Notes: generated by a model from the letters alone, not told the origin. A DNA stretch of 12,557 bases from Anaeromyces robustus (GCA_002104895.1 MCFG01000728.1:1-12557); one strand, 5' to 3'; shown: positions 1 through 10,697, counted from the first letter of the stretch. Made by a program: numbers and translations.

Positions 1-54
1 TTTTTTATTTATCCTTTTTTAATATTAATAATTAATAACAGAAATTTTATATAA

Positions 55-344
<290 letters not shown>

Positions 345-358
345 TATTATTATAATTA

Positions 359-411
<53 letters not shown>

Positions 412-480
412 TTTATTAATATTAATATTACTTTATTATTATTATTATTATTTTTATTTTTATTATTATTATTATATTAT
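345..480. repeat. ATT trinucleotide array
   Basis: The tetranucleotide array passes directly into ATT units. The run is pure from about 361 to 411, and an imperfect block continues to about 480. It is non-coding here, although the same trinucleotide on the minus strand (AAT) encodes the Asn runs of the gene at 3320-6535. Confidence 0.93.
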
Positions 481-620
481 TTTATATCAGCTTAATATTA
501 CCATTAGTTATCTTAGTATATTCTAAAAATCAGTTTTCAATATACAGAAATTAGTTATTATTGCAAAAAAAACCACATGTCTAAAGGTAAAAAAAAAGAT
601 TTCCTTTTTTAAAAATGATT

Positions 621-644
621 TTATTTATTTATTTATTAATTGAT

Positions 645-691
<47 letters not shown>

Positions 692-741
692 TTTTTTATT
701 ATATATCTATTTAATTAATTAATTAATTAATTAATTAATAT

Positions 742-812
<71 letters not shown>

Positions 813-824
813 TTATTTATTTAA
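621..824. repeat. ATTT tetranucleotide array 2, with a TTAA block
   Basis: This is a second compound array: ATTT units (621-690), a T-run and a short AT stretch, TTAA units (about 711-738), then ATTT units again (about 739-824). It shares its left edge, its ATTAATTGATTT interrupter and a six-T interrupter with the array at 55-344. The six-T interrupter lies one unit further along. This suggests duplication followed by slippage rather than independent origin. Confidence 0.93.
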
Positions 825-2110
825 TAAAGTATTAAATATCAAGTTAATCCTTAATTCTGGTAAATTAAAAACTTCCTTCATTACGTTAATGTAATGATTG
901 GCTATTATTTGTAATAAAGCATTCGTAATATACATAATTGAAATTCTTTATATATTATTTAATATATAATCAAAATAAATAATAATATAATAATAATAAT
1001 ATATATATTATTAATTAATGGTAATAGTAAAATAATAGTAATAATAATAAAAGCTATTATATATTGAAAAATATTTCTACAATTACAAAATAATTAATAA
1101 AAAAAATTATTTAATATTAAATAAATAAATAAATAAATAAATATGTAATATAATATATTATAATATTGCAAAAATACAATTATATACACAATATATAAAA
1201 AACATATACCATATATGTTATTGTTATTGAAAGTATTCAATACATATATACAAATGTGTTATAGATATACATGTAAAAGTTATTGTTTTTTAATATTATA
1301 CACTATTCTATATGGCAAATATATATTATCTATATAACTGTATATTATAAATATGTATATATTATGTATACTACTATATCTTTTTTTTAGACCATACGTA
1401 TATTTATTATTTATGAATCTTTATTATAATTTTTTTTCAAAATTTTTAAATTTTACATTAATATATATATTGTAAAATATATATATATTATATTATATTA
1501 TATATAATACAACATTATTATCATACTATTATCCTACTTATATATATTCATTATCAATTGATATAATATTTATATTAATAATTAATATGTTATTATATTA
1601 CGTAATAAAATCTATTTAAATGAAATAAAATAAAATAAAATTAAAATAAATAAATATGAAAATAAAATAATAAAAAAATTATTAGTATCTTTTTTTTTTT
1701 TTAATATTTTAATGAATAAGTAAAATATAAAGTTAAATAAATGATAAAAAAGTACTAAGAACATTTCCTATTCATTTTAATAAGTGAATTATCCATCAGA
1801 AAAAAAAATTATTATTTCCTTACCAAAATATATTTTATCAACTACTTAACCACATAAAAATGCAAATAAATTGTATAACACAATATATTATAATATATAA
1901 TATTAATATATATTCATCGATCAATAATTAAAAACGTGCAATGAAAATTAAATGTTTTAAATATATATAATATAATATTGCATTAATTTACAAGTTTCTA
2001 TCTTTATTTATTTAAGAACAGCTTTTTTACAAAAGTTGTATCAATAAATAAAACTCTTAAGATATTTATTAATTTTACATTTACTGAAAGTTGTGATTAT
2101 AATATTGTTA
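825..2110. other. AT-rich stretch, no gene supported
   Basis: This stretch of about 1.3 kb is nearly pure A and T, with short TA runs, small AAATA and AAAAT blocks (near 1120-1140 and 1620-1670) and poly-T. The only small structures seen are a 6-base inverted repeat (CATTAC at 879-884, GTAATG at 891-896) and the palindrome TATCAATTGATA near 1552. No coding segment, RNA gene or recognisable element was found. A frame broken only by TAA continues leftward from the decayed gene to about 1982. The composition there is too simple to claim as coding. Confidence 0.6.
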
Positions 2111-2691
2111 TTTCAAAAGACAGATAATTATAGAGATATCAGTATATAAGAACAACAAAAAATTGATGAATTAGCTAAGAAGAAATTAAATTATATTTAT
2201 GCCACTATTTAAACATAATAAGAATAATTATTTTTAGATGTCAAAATTAATGAAAAATTAGAAGAGTTTGAATCACTCGAAATAATGATAGTACTATATA
2301 AATTCATTAATAAAATTAGAACAATAGATGAATGTAAAAAGATGGGAAATAAAAAAAATCATAAGCATACTGATAAAAATCTATTAGAATATGATGCTAC
2401 TAAAAAAGCTAAGCTAATCATTATATGATTGCTACAAAATTTGTCAAAACAATATAAATTAGGAAGAAAACTGTGCTAATTACCTTCACTATGAAAAGGT
2501 TTTTCAATAAAATTATTAAACTCAAATATTTTTTATTGTAGTATATGCAGGTAATGAAAACGATGACTATTGTCATCCAAAAGATTTAACTGAAATAAAT
2601 GATTTTTAAAGTCAAAGAATTCTTTGGACTAAAAAATAGTATTATTTTTAGTTCTACTACAAATATCAGTAACTTTAGTGATATGACTTAG
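2111..2691 (+). pseudogene. Decayed protein-coding region of unknown family
   Basis: Short stretches here read like ordinary protein but are broken by stops and frame changes. Frame one (2111-2425) encodes a Lys/Glu-rich, probably helical region that includes EQQKIDELAKKKLNY and later IRTIDECKK and NLLEYDATKKAK. It contains stops at 2147, 2210, 2216, 2219 and 2225. A frame change near 2420-2426 leads to a Cys-containing stretch (YDCYKICQNN, a stop at 2460, then EENCANYLHYEK). After a gap with stops at 2508 and 2517 the same frame gives YAGNENDDYCHPKDL. A second frame change in the T-run 2603-2607 leads to VKEFFGL and a stop at 2689. The cysteine spacing suggests a once-folded domain. A 43-base GTTTTTC...TTGTAG segment (2499-2541) looks like an intron but would break the frame. 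I do not recognise the family. The alternative is a chance run in AT-rich DNA, but the G and C content and codon choice are visibly more gene-like than in the flanks. Confidence 0.45.
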
Positions 2692-2750
2692 ATAAAAACT
2701 AATATATATATATTCAAGTAATAGATGAAAAAGAAGATAAATATAAAATT

Positions 2751-2947
2751 AAATAAAATAAGATAAAATAAAATAAAATAAAATAAAATAAAATAAAATA
2801 AAATAAAATAAAATAAAATAAAATAAAATAAAATAAAATAAAATAAAATAAAATAAAATAAAATAAAATAAAATAAAATAAAATAAAATAAAATAAAATA
2901 AAATAAAATAAAATAAAATAAAATAAAATAAAATAAAATAAAAATAA
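2751..2947. repeat. AAAAT pentanucleotide array, about 39 units
   Basis: This is an almost perfect tandem array of AAAAT units with one G interruption (AGATA at about 2761) near its left end. It stays open on the minus strand because the unit, repeated three times, encodes a five-residue Phe-Ile-Leu-Tyr-Phe cycle without a stop. It is not a gene. Shorter blocks of the same pentamer occur near 1622-1640, 5340-5392, 11359-11388 and, as its complement, 11612-11638. Confidence 0.95.
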
Positions 2948-3319
2948 ATAACAAATTATATATAAATTGATGGGAAAAAACTATTAATACTTTCATAATA
3001 AAAAATATTTATTATTTATTAGTATTATTATTATTATAAGAATTTAGTATTATAACGATAATAATTATAATATTATTGTATATAAAAATATTAATAATAT
3101 CATTATTAATATATGTATATATAATAATGATCGGGTATACATTTTTTTTTAAGCAAAATAAAAAAAAATGACAGAAATGATAGTATGTTCATTAAATATT
3201 ATTAATACTCGTTATCTCCTTAATAATTAGAAAAATTATCGATATTATTAAAGAAGGTATACTTTTGGTTTAACTTTAAAAAAGAAAGAATATATAAAAC
3301 ATTATAATTATTAATAATA
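2948..3319. other. AT-rich 3' flank of the Asn-rich gene
   Basis: This AT-rich sequence lies between the pentamer array and the stop codon of the minus-strand gene. Part of it is presumably that gene's 3' untranslated region. A 20-codon plus-strand ORF (3168-3230) is present, with no similarity that I recognise and no strong coding signature. Confidence 0.5.
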
Positions 3320-5599
3320 TTATCTTAATTTATTATTATTATTATCATTATTATTATTATTATTACCTATATTATTATCATCATTACAAGCACCACTACT
3401 TGTTCCAGCTTTTGTTGACGGAACTTCTTGATTTATGTGATAATGATAAGGTAAATGATCATTTGGTAAACTAATTGTTCTTATTGGTATATTTTGATTA
3501 TTATGACTGTGATTTTGATTCTGAATTTGACTTTGACTATGATTTTGAATATAATTATGATTATGAACAAAATTATTATTGGTATTATCATCTGAATTAC
3601 TATTATTGATAATATTATTTTTATTATTTTCAAAGAATAATGAATCAAAAATATTATATTTGAATCGAGTAGATTGTCGATTTTTATTATTATATATTGA
3701 TTTAGTTAAGGATGGTATTTTATTTCCTAATTTATAAGAACTATGACGTAAATTATAGTGTTTAGTTAAACATTGTTCACATGAACAATTTTGCATATGA
3801 CCAATTTCTTCAACAGTATCTTCTACTTTATCAATAATTTCTCCAGTATTAAGAGCATCAATACAATTTTTAATTGAATTTGAAGAATTTGTTAGATCAG
3901 TATCGATGACTAAAGGTTCCGTAGTTAATCTTTTATTTAAAATTGTTTTACTATAAGTTGATAATGAAGAAGAAGAAGAGAAAGGTAATGAATCAGCATT
4001 ATTTGTTTCAGAAGCATTTGATGGTTCTATAGGAATGGATAAAAAGTTATTTACATTTAAATTATCAACATTGTTTGATAATGTGGAGGAAGTAGTATTA
4101 TTTAATAATAAAGATTTATTTTTATTATAATTATTTAACGACATGGTAGCAGTGGAAGTAGTATTATCTTTATCAAAATTTTCATTAACTACAGATGAAG
4201 AAGAAATATCATAAATTTTTTCAAAATTTTTATAATCATGTTTTTTCAGAGATTTTAATGAATGATATTTCAAATCAGAAGGATGATACTTTTTGTTTTC
4301 AATAATTATTGTCATAATTGGAGATGAAATTTGTTCTTCATATGATGAATTGATGCTAGCATCATATGCACGATTATATATATTATTATTTTTATTAATG
4401 AATTTTGATTTTGATTTTGATTTTGATTTTGATTGTGATTTTGATTTTGATTTTTGTCCTTCTTTTGAAACGGAAAATAAGTTTTCGTTTGAATCTATAC
4501 TTGTATTTTTATTTGAATTTGAATTTAAATCTGTATTTAACTTTTTAGAATAATTATCAATACTATTATTATCATCAATATTATTTACATCATTTTGAAT
4601 TTGATGACTATGATTACTATGATGATGATGATAATGATGATGATGTGTACTTCTTAAATGAAGTGGACTTTCTTTTAAATAATTTATTTCTTCAGAAGTT
4701 AATTTTAAACTTTCATTATTATTTTTTTCGTCATCATTATCATTATTATTATTGTCATTTTCATAATTATTATTATTATTGTTGTTGTTGTTGTTACTGG
4801 TATAAATATTATCATACAACTTACTTAATATATTAAAGTTTGAATTAGAATTCGATTTTTTGAAATTAAATAAATCAAAAGTACTTTGTTCATGTGGACT
4901 TAGTATTGGCGAATATTCTATTGTTTTAAGAAATTGATCTTTTTGATATAAAAATGAACATTTAGAATCATCTAAAATATCTGTATCATAAATATTTGTC
5001 TTTTTTCGTACTTTTTTTGTATTTGAGGATATATCATTTTTATTGAATTTTTTTTTTTTTTTTAATGAAAAAAAAAAATTTTTTTTACAAAACAATTCCA
5101 AAATTGTAATAATATTAATATTAAATTGAAATATATAGTATTATTAAAAGAAAATAAAATAAAAACATGTTAATAATTATATTACTCTTATTATATAAAT
5201 ATGTAATTATAATTATGGTAATTAAAATTTTTTATTTTTATTTTCCTTTTTTTTTTTACGAAATAGTATAAATCATAAAATGGGTCTTCTTTTTTAATAA
5301 ATAAATATAAAAAATTTATAATAAAAAATATAATAATATAGAAAAAAAATAAAATAAAAAGAAATAAAATAAAATAAAATAAAATAAAATAGAAAGAAAA
5401 TGATAATATAATGATAATTTATTTATAAAAAAATATTAATAATATTTTTATATAGGAAAAAAAAGCATAATTTACCATTATTAGTAGATATAGTTAATTT
5501 AGGTGGAAAACTAACTTCTTCATTATTATTATTATTATTAAAAGAATTTAATTTCGATGTAGATAAAGAAGTATATGAATTTGGAGATTGTTGTTGATT

Positions 5600-5631
<32 letters not shown>

Positions 5632-6275
5632 CAGATAAATCAAAACTTGAATTAATAGTAGTAGTATCATTAGTAGTATGGATAATACTAGTAGTATCTA
5701 TAGCTTTATCTGGTAATGGTGAAACTAAAGGTAATTGTAATGAAGTGAATGGAGGTGATGTTGGAGATAAATTAATATCTGAATGACATATAAAATTTAT
5801 ATCGTTATGAACATGATGATCATCCTCATGATCATTAAATAAAAATTTACTATTATTTTTTGCATTAAAAATTAATTTTTTTATTTTTTTAACAATATAA
5901 CGAGTTTTTTGGGTATCAGAATCTGATGAAGATAAAGATGAAGAAGACGTAGAAGGGGATGATAAAGAAGAATTAGAAACTAATGAAAAAGTACTACCAA
6001 TTGGAGAACTTGTATAATGATCATCTGATATTCTTATATAATCAGTAGTCATTATACCATTATGATTATTATGATTATTATTATTATTATTATAATTATT
6101 ATTATATTGGTTATTACTATTATTATTACTACGATTAAGATTACAATTTTGATTGCAATCATTGAAATTATTACATTTAAAAATTATAAATTTCTTACTG
6201 TCATCATCGCTACTATCATCTTCATCATTCTCATTATCATCATTTCTTTTATTTATATTATTATTTATATTGTGA

Positions 6276-6307
<32 letters not shown>

Positions 6308-6535
6308 TATTTTATGCCTTAAATCTAATTCATTATGAGTTATATGATCAAATTCTTGTTCATAATGATCTCCATAATAACCATCCTCTATATAATAAGA
6401 TTCAATAGAACAAGAAGATAAAGAACGTAGATCAGAAGAAAACCTATCTGGATAATATTGATTAATTACATTAAAACCTGATTTTGTAATAAAAGTGGGT
6501 ATTTTAGTTATAGAATGATAAATATCATTTGACAT
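3320..6535 (-). CDS. Asn/Ser/His-rich low-complexity protein, two exons, function unknown
   Basis: I reconstruct join(6535..5476, 5010..3320) on the minus strand, with ATG at 6535-6533 and TAA at 3322-3320, giving 916 residues. The first exon ends in phase 1 (AAT AAT G, then donor GTAAAT). The second begins after AAAAAAAG with TA, which restores a Val codon (residue 354). The second reading frame has no ATG near its left end, so it needs an upstream exon. The protein has Asn runs (about 77-85, 148-154, 426-435, 902-913), an acidic stretch (about 99-113), a Ser-rich segment (about 188-206), Gln run(s) (about 303-317), His clusters (about 476-489) and a Lys-Ser dipeptide run (about 540-556). 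A small Cys cluster, NCSCEQC, lies at about 761-767, and another Cys-containing stretch (CNNFNDCNQNC) at about 121-131. No signal peptide, membrane segment or known domain is visible. Several Ser-Pro sites (SPILSP, SPTSPP, SPLP) suggest a phosphorylated, mostly disordered protein such as a regulatory or scaffolding factor, but that is inference. A further small intron could be hidden. Confidence 0.75.
4403..4457 (-). repeat. Coding hexamer repeat (Lys-Ser dipeptides)
   Basis: TTTTGA units on the plus strand read as AAATCA on the minus strand and encode alternating Lys and Ser in the second exon of the Asn-rich gene. One unit is changed (GATTGT, which replaces a Lys by Gln). It is an expandable coding microsatellite with six-base periodicity, so length changes keep the frame. 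Confidence 0.9.
5011..5475 (-). other. Predicted intron of the Asn-rich gene (465 bases)
   Basis: The donor is GTAAAT at 5475-5470 and the acceptor AAAAAAAG ends at 5011, both on the minus strand. The phases match (1 and 1). Translation straight through the donor would give a low-complexity Phe-rich tail ending at 5423. The second reading frame is closed upstream by TAA at 5143-5141. The minus strand from 5180 down to 5013 contains no AG at all, so the acceptor at 5012-5011 is the first usable one. The competing AG at 5001-5000 would put the frame wrong. The lack of a pyrimidine tract right next to the acceptor is a weakness. Confidence 0.65.
5588..5631 (-). repeat. Coding CAA repeat (Gln run)
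   Basis: TTG/TGT units on the plus strand encode a run of Gln (about eleven, then Asn, then three more) in the first exon of the Asn-rich gene. All Gln codons are CAA. The use of CAA here, with TAA as the terminator, argues against a recoded TAA in this genome. Confidence 0.9.
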
Positions 6536-8789
6536 TTTGATTTTTTTGATTTAATAATTGTATATATATATATATTATATTAATATTTAATGCCTTATTA
6601 ATTTTCTTTTGCTATTAATTTTTTAGTTATAATAATAATTGATTTTAATTGATTTTAACGAAAACTTTGAATGAATAAAAATATTATAAAATTTAATTAA
6701 ATTTTTATTTTGAATATTTAATAGCTTTATTTTTTGTTTTTATATATTTTTTAATTTAGTGTTTTATTTTTTATTTTAACTAGTATTGCTATTGATAATT
6801 GAAAATAATGTTACTTTTTCTTATATATATATAATTAATTTATATATGTTATCTAATGTATCTTGACAAAATCTCTGATAGTAGTATATAATTGCATTTA
6901 AAACTTCATGTATTCAATTGTCTTGTAAATAATAACGAAATTATTATAATGATGAAAAAGAATAAAAAAAAATAGAAAAAAATAAAAAAAAAGAAATAGT
7001 TAGAAATAATAAAAAAAATTATTTTTTTATATCTAATTTTTTTTTCTTTTTTTATATATATATGAAGGTTTTTTATTTTTGTCAAATAATTAATATATTT
7101 TAATTTAAAAAATTAAAGTTTATTATTAAAAAAAATAAAAAAAAATAAAAAAAACTTGAAATATAATATTTTACCATGAATTATATAATGAAAGAAACCA
7201 TTGATAATTTACCTCATTAATTAATTATCGTTAATTAATTAAGAATAAATAAAATAATAATATTAATAATAATAATAATAATAAATAATAATAAAAAACA
7301 AAATAATCTAAACTTTGTTTTATATATATATCGTCGATAATTTAAATAAATATATATATTTATATGTTTTTTTTTTACATTAATAATAAAGTTTTTTTTT
7401 TATTTTTTTGTTATAAAATTTAAAAGAGTATATATAACAATATATTTTATTATAATATATGTTTTATCTAAATTATTAGAGAATGAGACATTTTTATTTG
7501 ATTGTTAATTAAAATCATTAACAATTAAAGTTGTAACTTTTTTTTTGTTTTTAAGTCATTTTATTTTTTAGCCTTGAATTTAAGTTAATATAGATGATTT
7601 ATCCGTTTCTTTTTTTCATATAATTATGATAAATTATAATCATAAGATTCTTTTTAATATTCTTATTTTTTAAATAAAAAAATTTTTCTAGAATAAATTA
7701 TGTTTATCAAATAACAATAATAAAATGATATATTACTATTAAATTTTAAACTTTTTTTTAATGTTATTTTATTTAAACTTATTTTTAATATTAATTTCAT
7801 ATTTTTTATTTTAATATTAATTATTGCAATTAAGATTATTATTGTTATCATTGAATGAAAAACATATATACATATCTTTTCTTTTTATTCTTTTTTTAAT
7901 ATATTCGGTACAATTTCCGTTTTATTTTATTTTTTTTTTTTTGCTTCTGTAATTATCTTTTTTTTTTTTTTTTTTAATAACAAAAAAAAATTTAGAAAAA
8001 AAAAGATATATATTTTTTATGATATAAATTATTATTACTTTTTATATATTAGTATTTTATTATATATATTATAATAAAAAAAGTAATTCATATAATATAA
8101 ATGATAATAATAAATGGAAATATTATTAAAATATATATATATACAAAGCAAGATATATATTTTAATAATTTAATTATTAATAGATAACATTAAAATAAAT
8201 ATTCATATATATATTATAGTTAAATAAAAATTATAATTATTATTTTGATGTTTGTATATAAAGTAGTTTAATATATAACTTTTAATCAAAAAAAATATAT
8301 ATATTTTAATAGTTTTGTTAATTAAAAAAAATTTTTATTTACATTTTAATATATAAAAAAAGATTAAATTTTTTTGAAATTGATTATAAATTTGGAAAAA
8401 TTTAATTTTTTTAAATATTATTTTTTCTGTATAATTTTTTTAATTCTTTTTTTTTTTTTTTTGTTTTTTAGAAAGAAAAATAGTATAATAACAAATTATA
8501 ATAGTAAGTATTCATCATTATTTTTATATTTATTTTTTCGCATACATAAATATATAATATATAAATTTTCTTTTTAAAAATAAGTATTATAATTAACTTT
8601 AGAATAATAATATGAGTAACAATTAAAAAAAAATATATATATATAAATATATTATACTTTTTATCTTATTAAATAATTAATAATACATCCTATTTTGTTT
8701 TATATTTATATTCCAGTACCATTTAAAAAAAAAAATAAAATAATAAACTAAAAATAATAAAAAAAGTAATATATAACTGAAGTAAAAAA
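6536..8789. other. Divergent intergenic region, 2.25 kb, no gene supported
   Basis: This stretch separates the divergent Asn-rich gene and AP-3 sigma gene, so it should contain both promoters. It is dominated by A and T runs, TA dinucleotide tracts and long poly-T (for example 7929-7941 and 7959-7975). Small structures seen are an inverted repeat of ATTGTTAAT and ATTAACAAT (7501-7509 and 7517-7525), and TTAATTAA on both sides of a short spacer near 7217-7242. No conserved promoter element can be picked out at this base composition. Open frames at 7663-7851 and 8374-8577 are hydrophobic Ile/Phe/Leu translations of AT-rich DNA and are not called. Confidence 0.6.
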
Positions 8790-9523
8790 ATGATACAAGC
8801 AGTTTACATATTTAATAATCAAGGAAAACCAAGATTAATTTCAGACTATCGTAACTTGGTAAAATTTTAAATTTTATTTATATATAAAGAAATTATTTTA
8901 TTAAAAGAAATAAATATATAAAATGATAATATATTAATTTTATATAAATATTCTTTAACTTTATATTTATGTATAATATAATCTTTATAAATGTAAAATT
9001 TATTTATAATAAATTTCAAATTTATGATTTTATTTATAATTGGAAATTCGAAATACATATATAAAATCACATTTCGAAATCTTTTTTTCTCTTTTTTTTT
9101 TTTTTAAAAAAAAATAAATAAATAAATAAAGGATGTACAAAAATCACAAGAATTCTTAAAAGAAACTTATAACCTTATTAAAACACGTAAAGATAATCAA
9201 TGTAATTTTATTGAAGGAAGTAAATTATTAGGAGGTTCCAATACTAAAATTATTTACAGAGTAAGTTATTAAAATAATATATATATAATTTAAAAAAACA
9301 TAAATGAAATAATGGAATATTAATTTATTAAAAATATATATATATATATTAATTTATTATATTATTTATTTTTATATTTTATAAATGAAATTGTTTTTAT
9401 TATATTATATATATTATATATATGTTTCATACATATAATAATTCTTTTAATATTAATCTTGAAATAAATTTTATTATTTTTAAATATCTCAACATTGGAA
9501 AAAAAAATAATAACAACAACAAC

Positions 9524-9569
<46 letters not shown>

Positions 9570-10122
9570 TATTCAAAATGTAGCATTATGCTACATTATA
9601 CTTTGTATTTGTTGTAGATAGTTCAGAAAGTGAACTTGGTATATTGGATTTAATTCAAGTTTTAGTCGAATCTCTTGATAAATGTTTTGAAAATGTTTGT
9701 GAATTAGATATAGTGTTCAAATGTGACCAAGTATGAATCATTTATATACATAGATATATTTATTATATTAATATTTTGTTATTTTATTTTAGTATTTATT
9801 AGTACTTAATATACATATTAAATAAAAATTTAATTAATAGGTACATTATATTCTAAATGAAATTATTAGTGGTGGAATGGTAAAATAATAATAATTTTTA
9901 TTTATAATAAAAAATAAAAAATATATATATATATATTTTTTTTTTTTTCTAATATTAAAATTTATAATTTTTCGAATTAATCAATAAAACTTAACTAATT
10001 ATTTATATATATTTATTATTTATTATATATAAAATCCTATATATTTTATTTTTATTAAGGTCTTGGAAACAAAATATGGAGAAGTTGTACATGCCTTTAA
10101 TGAACAATCAAAAATTAAATAA
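8790..10122 (+). CDS. APS3: AP-3 adaptor complex, sigma (small) subunit, five exons
   Basis: The exon structure is join(8790..8858, 9132..9260, 9584..9730, 9841..9879, 10060..10122), 148 residues plus TAA. The product is the small sigma chain of the AP-3 heterotetramer, which coats vesicles on Golgi or endosomal membranes and sends cargo to the vacuole or lysosome; sigma holds the core together with the delta chain. The N terminus (MIQAVYIFNNQGKPRL) is the typical longin-type strand and turn of sigma chains. Exons 2 and 3 join to form IIYR|HYATLYF, which fits the clathrin adaptor small-chain signature (two aliphatics, Tyr, Lys/Arg, four residues, Leu-Tyr-Phe). It is followed by DSSESELGILDLIQ and LDKCFENVCELD, the near-invariant core of AP-3 sigma and the reason I choose AP-3 over AP-1, AP-2 or AP-4. 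Exons 4 and 5 give GGM|VLET. All introns are in phase 0 with GT-AG ends (273, 323, 110 and 180 bases). The protein stops soon after the core and lacks the C-terminal tail of the roughly 193-residue animal protein. The start has A at -3. Confidence 0.97.
9506..9569. repeat. AAT/AAC array in AP-3 sigma intron 2
   Basis: A run of AAT units, with a few AAC units at its left end, lies near the 3' end of intron 2 and ends 14 bases before exon 3. It replaces the usual pyrimidine tract next to the acceptor ATGTAG. On the minus strand it leaves a poly-Ile frame open (9362-9586), which is not a gene. Confidence 0.93.
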
Positions 10123-10555
10123 AATATCATAATATATATATATATAAAATAAAAAAAAAACAATTTTTTTTTAAAAAATAATATAATAATTATTTATAAC
10201 ATATATATATGTATACTCCTTAAGCGTACTCATATTTAGTATATCATTTAAATTATCAGTAGAAAATAAAAAGAAAAAAATAAATGAAAATAATAATAAA
10301 ATAATAATAATAATAATAATAATATATAATAATAATAATAATAATAATAAAATTGTATATTAATTAATAATTAATTACATTAGCAAATAAAATAAACACG
10401 TATAGATTATAAAACTTTCATAACATATGAAAAAAAAATTAAATTTTCTATCTCTATTTATTCACATTAATAAATTTATTTCTATTTATTATATAAAACA
10501 ATCAATAAATCAATAATAATAAAAAATGTAACAATTAAATATATATATACAAAAA

Positions 10556-10591
<36 letters not shown>

Positions 10592-10660
10592 ATATAAAAA
10601 GTTTATTTTCTGTACTTTATTATTGTTATTGTTAAATATAATTCATTATACAATTCATAA
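10123..10660. other. 3' flank of AP-3 sigma, with AAT and AAAT arrays
   Basis: This is AT-rich downstream sequence. It holds an AAT array (about 10290-10351) and an AAAT array (about 10553-10590). The 3' untranslated region of the AP-3 sigma gene presumably lies at its left end. No other gene or RNA was seen. Confidence 0.6.
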
Positions 10661-10676
10661 TTATTCATTATTTACA
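10661..10676. repeat. Left copy of a 16-base direct repeat
   Basis: The sequence TTATTCATTATTTACA occurs here and again, identically, at 10728-10743. The two copies flank the tRNA-Tyr fragment. The length and perfect identity fit a target-site duplication made by a LINE-type retrotransposition machinery. A chance match is possible in such AT-rich DNA, but each copy contains two C residues, which makes it less likely. Confidence 0.65.
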
Positions 10677-10697
10677 ATATTAACAATATTATATAAT

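Noticed and set aside
2147-2462. Reassignment of TAA and TAG to Gln (ciliate-like code)
   Set aside because: The decayed region would read well with TAA as Gln, but the AP-3 sigma gene ends at TAA in the expected place. The Asn-rich gene also ends at TAA, and its Gln codons are all CAA. The decayed region still needs two frame corrections.
2499-2541. Possible 43-base intron (GTTTTTC to TTGTAG) in the decayed gene
   Set aside because: Removing it changes the frame, whereas leaving it in keeps the frame that encodes the segments on both sides. The donor is also atypical.
2688-2996. Minus-strand open frame of repeated Phe-Ile-Leu-Tyr-Phe
   Set aside because: It is the AAAAT array read on the minus strand. 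A five-base unit gives a stop-free five-codon cycle by chance.
3168-3230. 20-codon plus-strand ORF with a good A-rich start context
   Set aside because: It is too short to separate from chance, with no partner exon found. A similar 14-codon ORF at 7176-7220 was rejected for the same reason.
4293-4836. Plus-strand open frames opposite the Asn-rich gene (4293-4553, 4645-4836, also 6062-6322)
   Set aside because: They are antisense shadows of Lys-Ser, His and Asn repeats, giving Asp-Phe, Tyr-Cys and Ile runs.
8867-9586. Two minus-strand open frames inside the introns of the AP-3 sigma gene
   Set aside because: They are Ile/Tyr/Lys translations of AT-rich intron sequence and, in the second case, of the AAT array.
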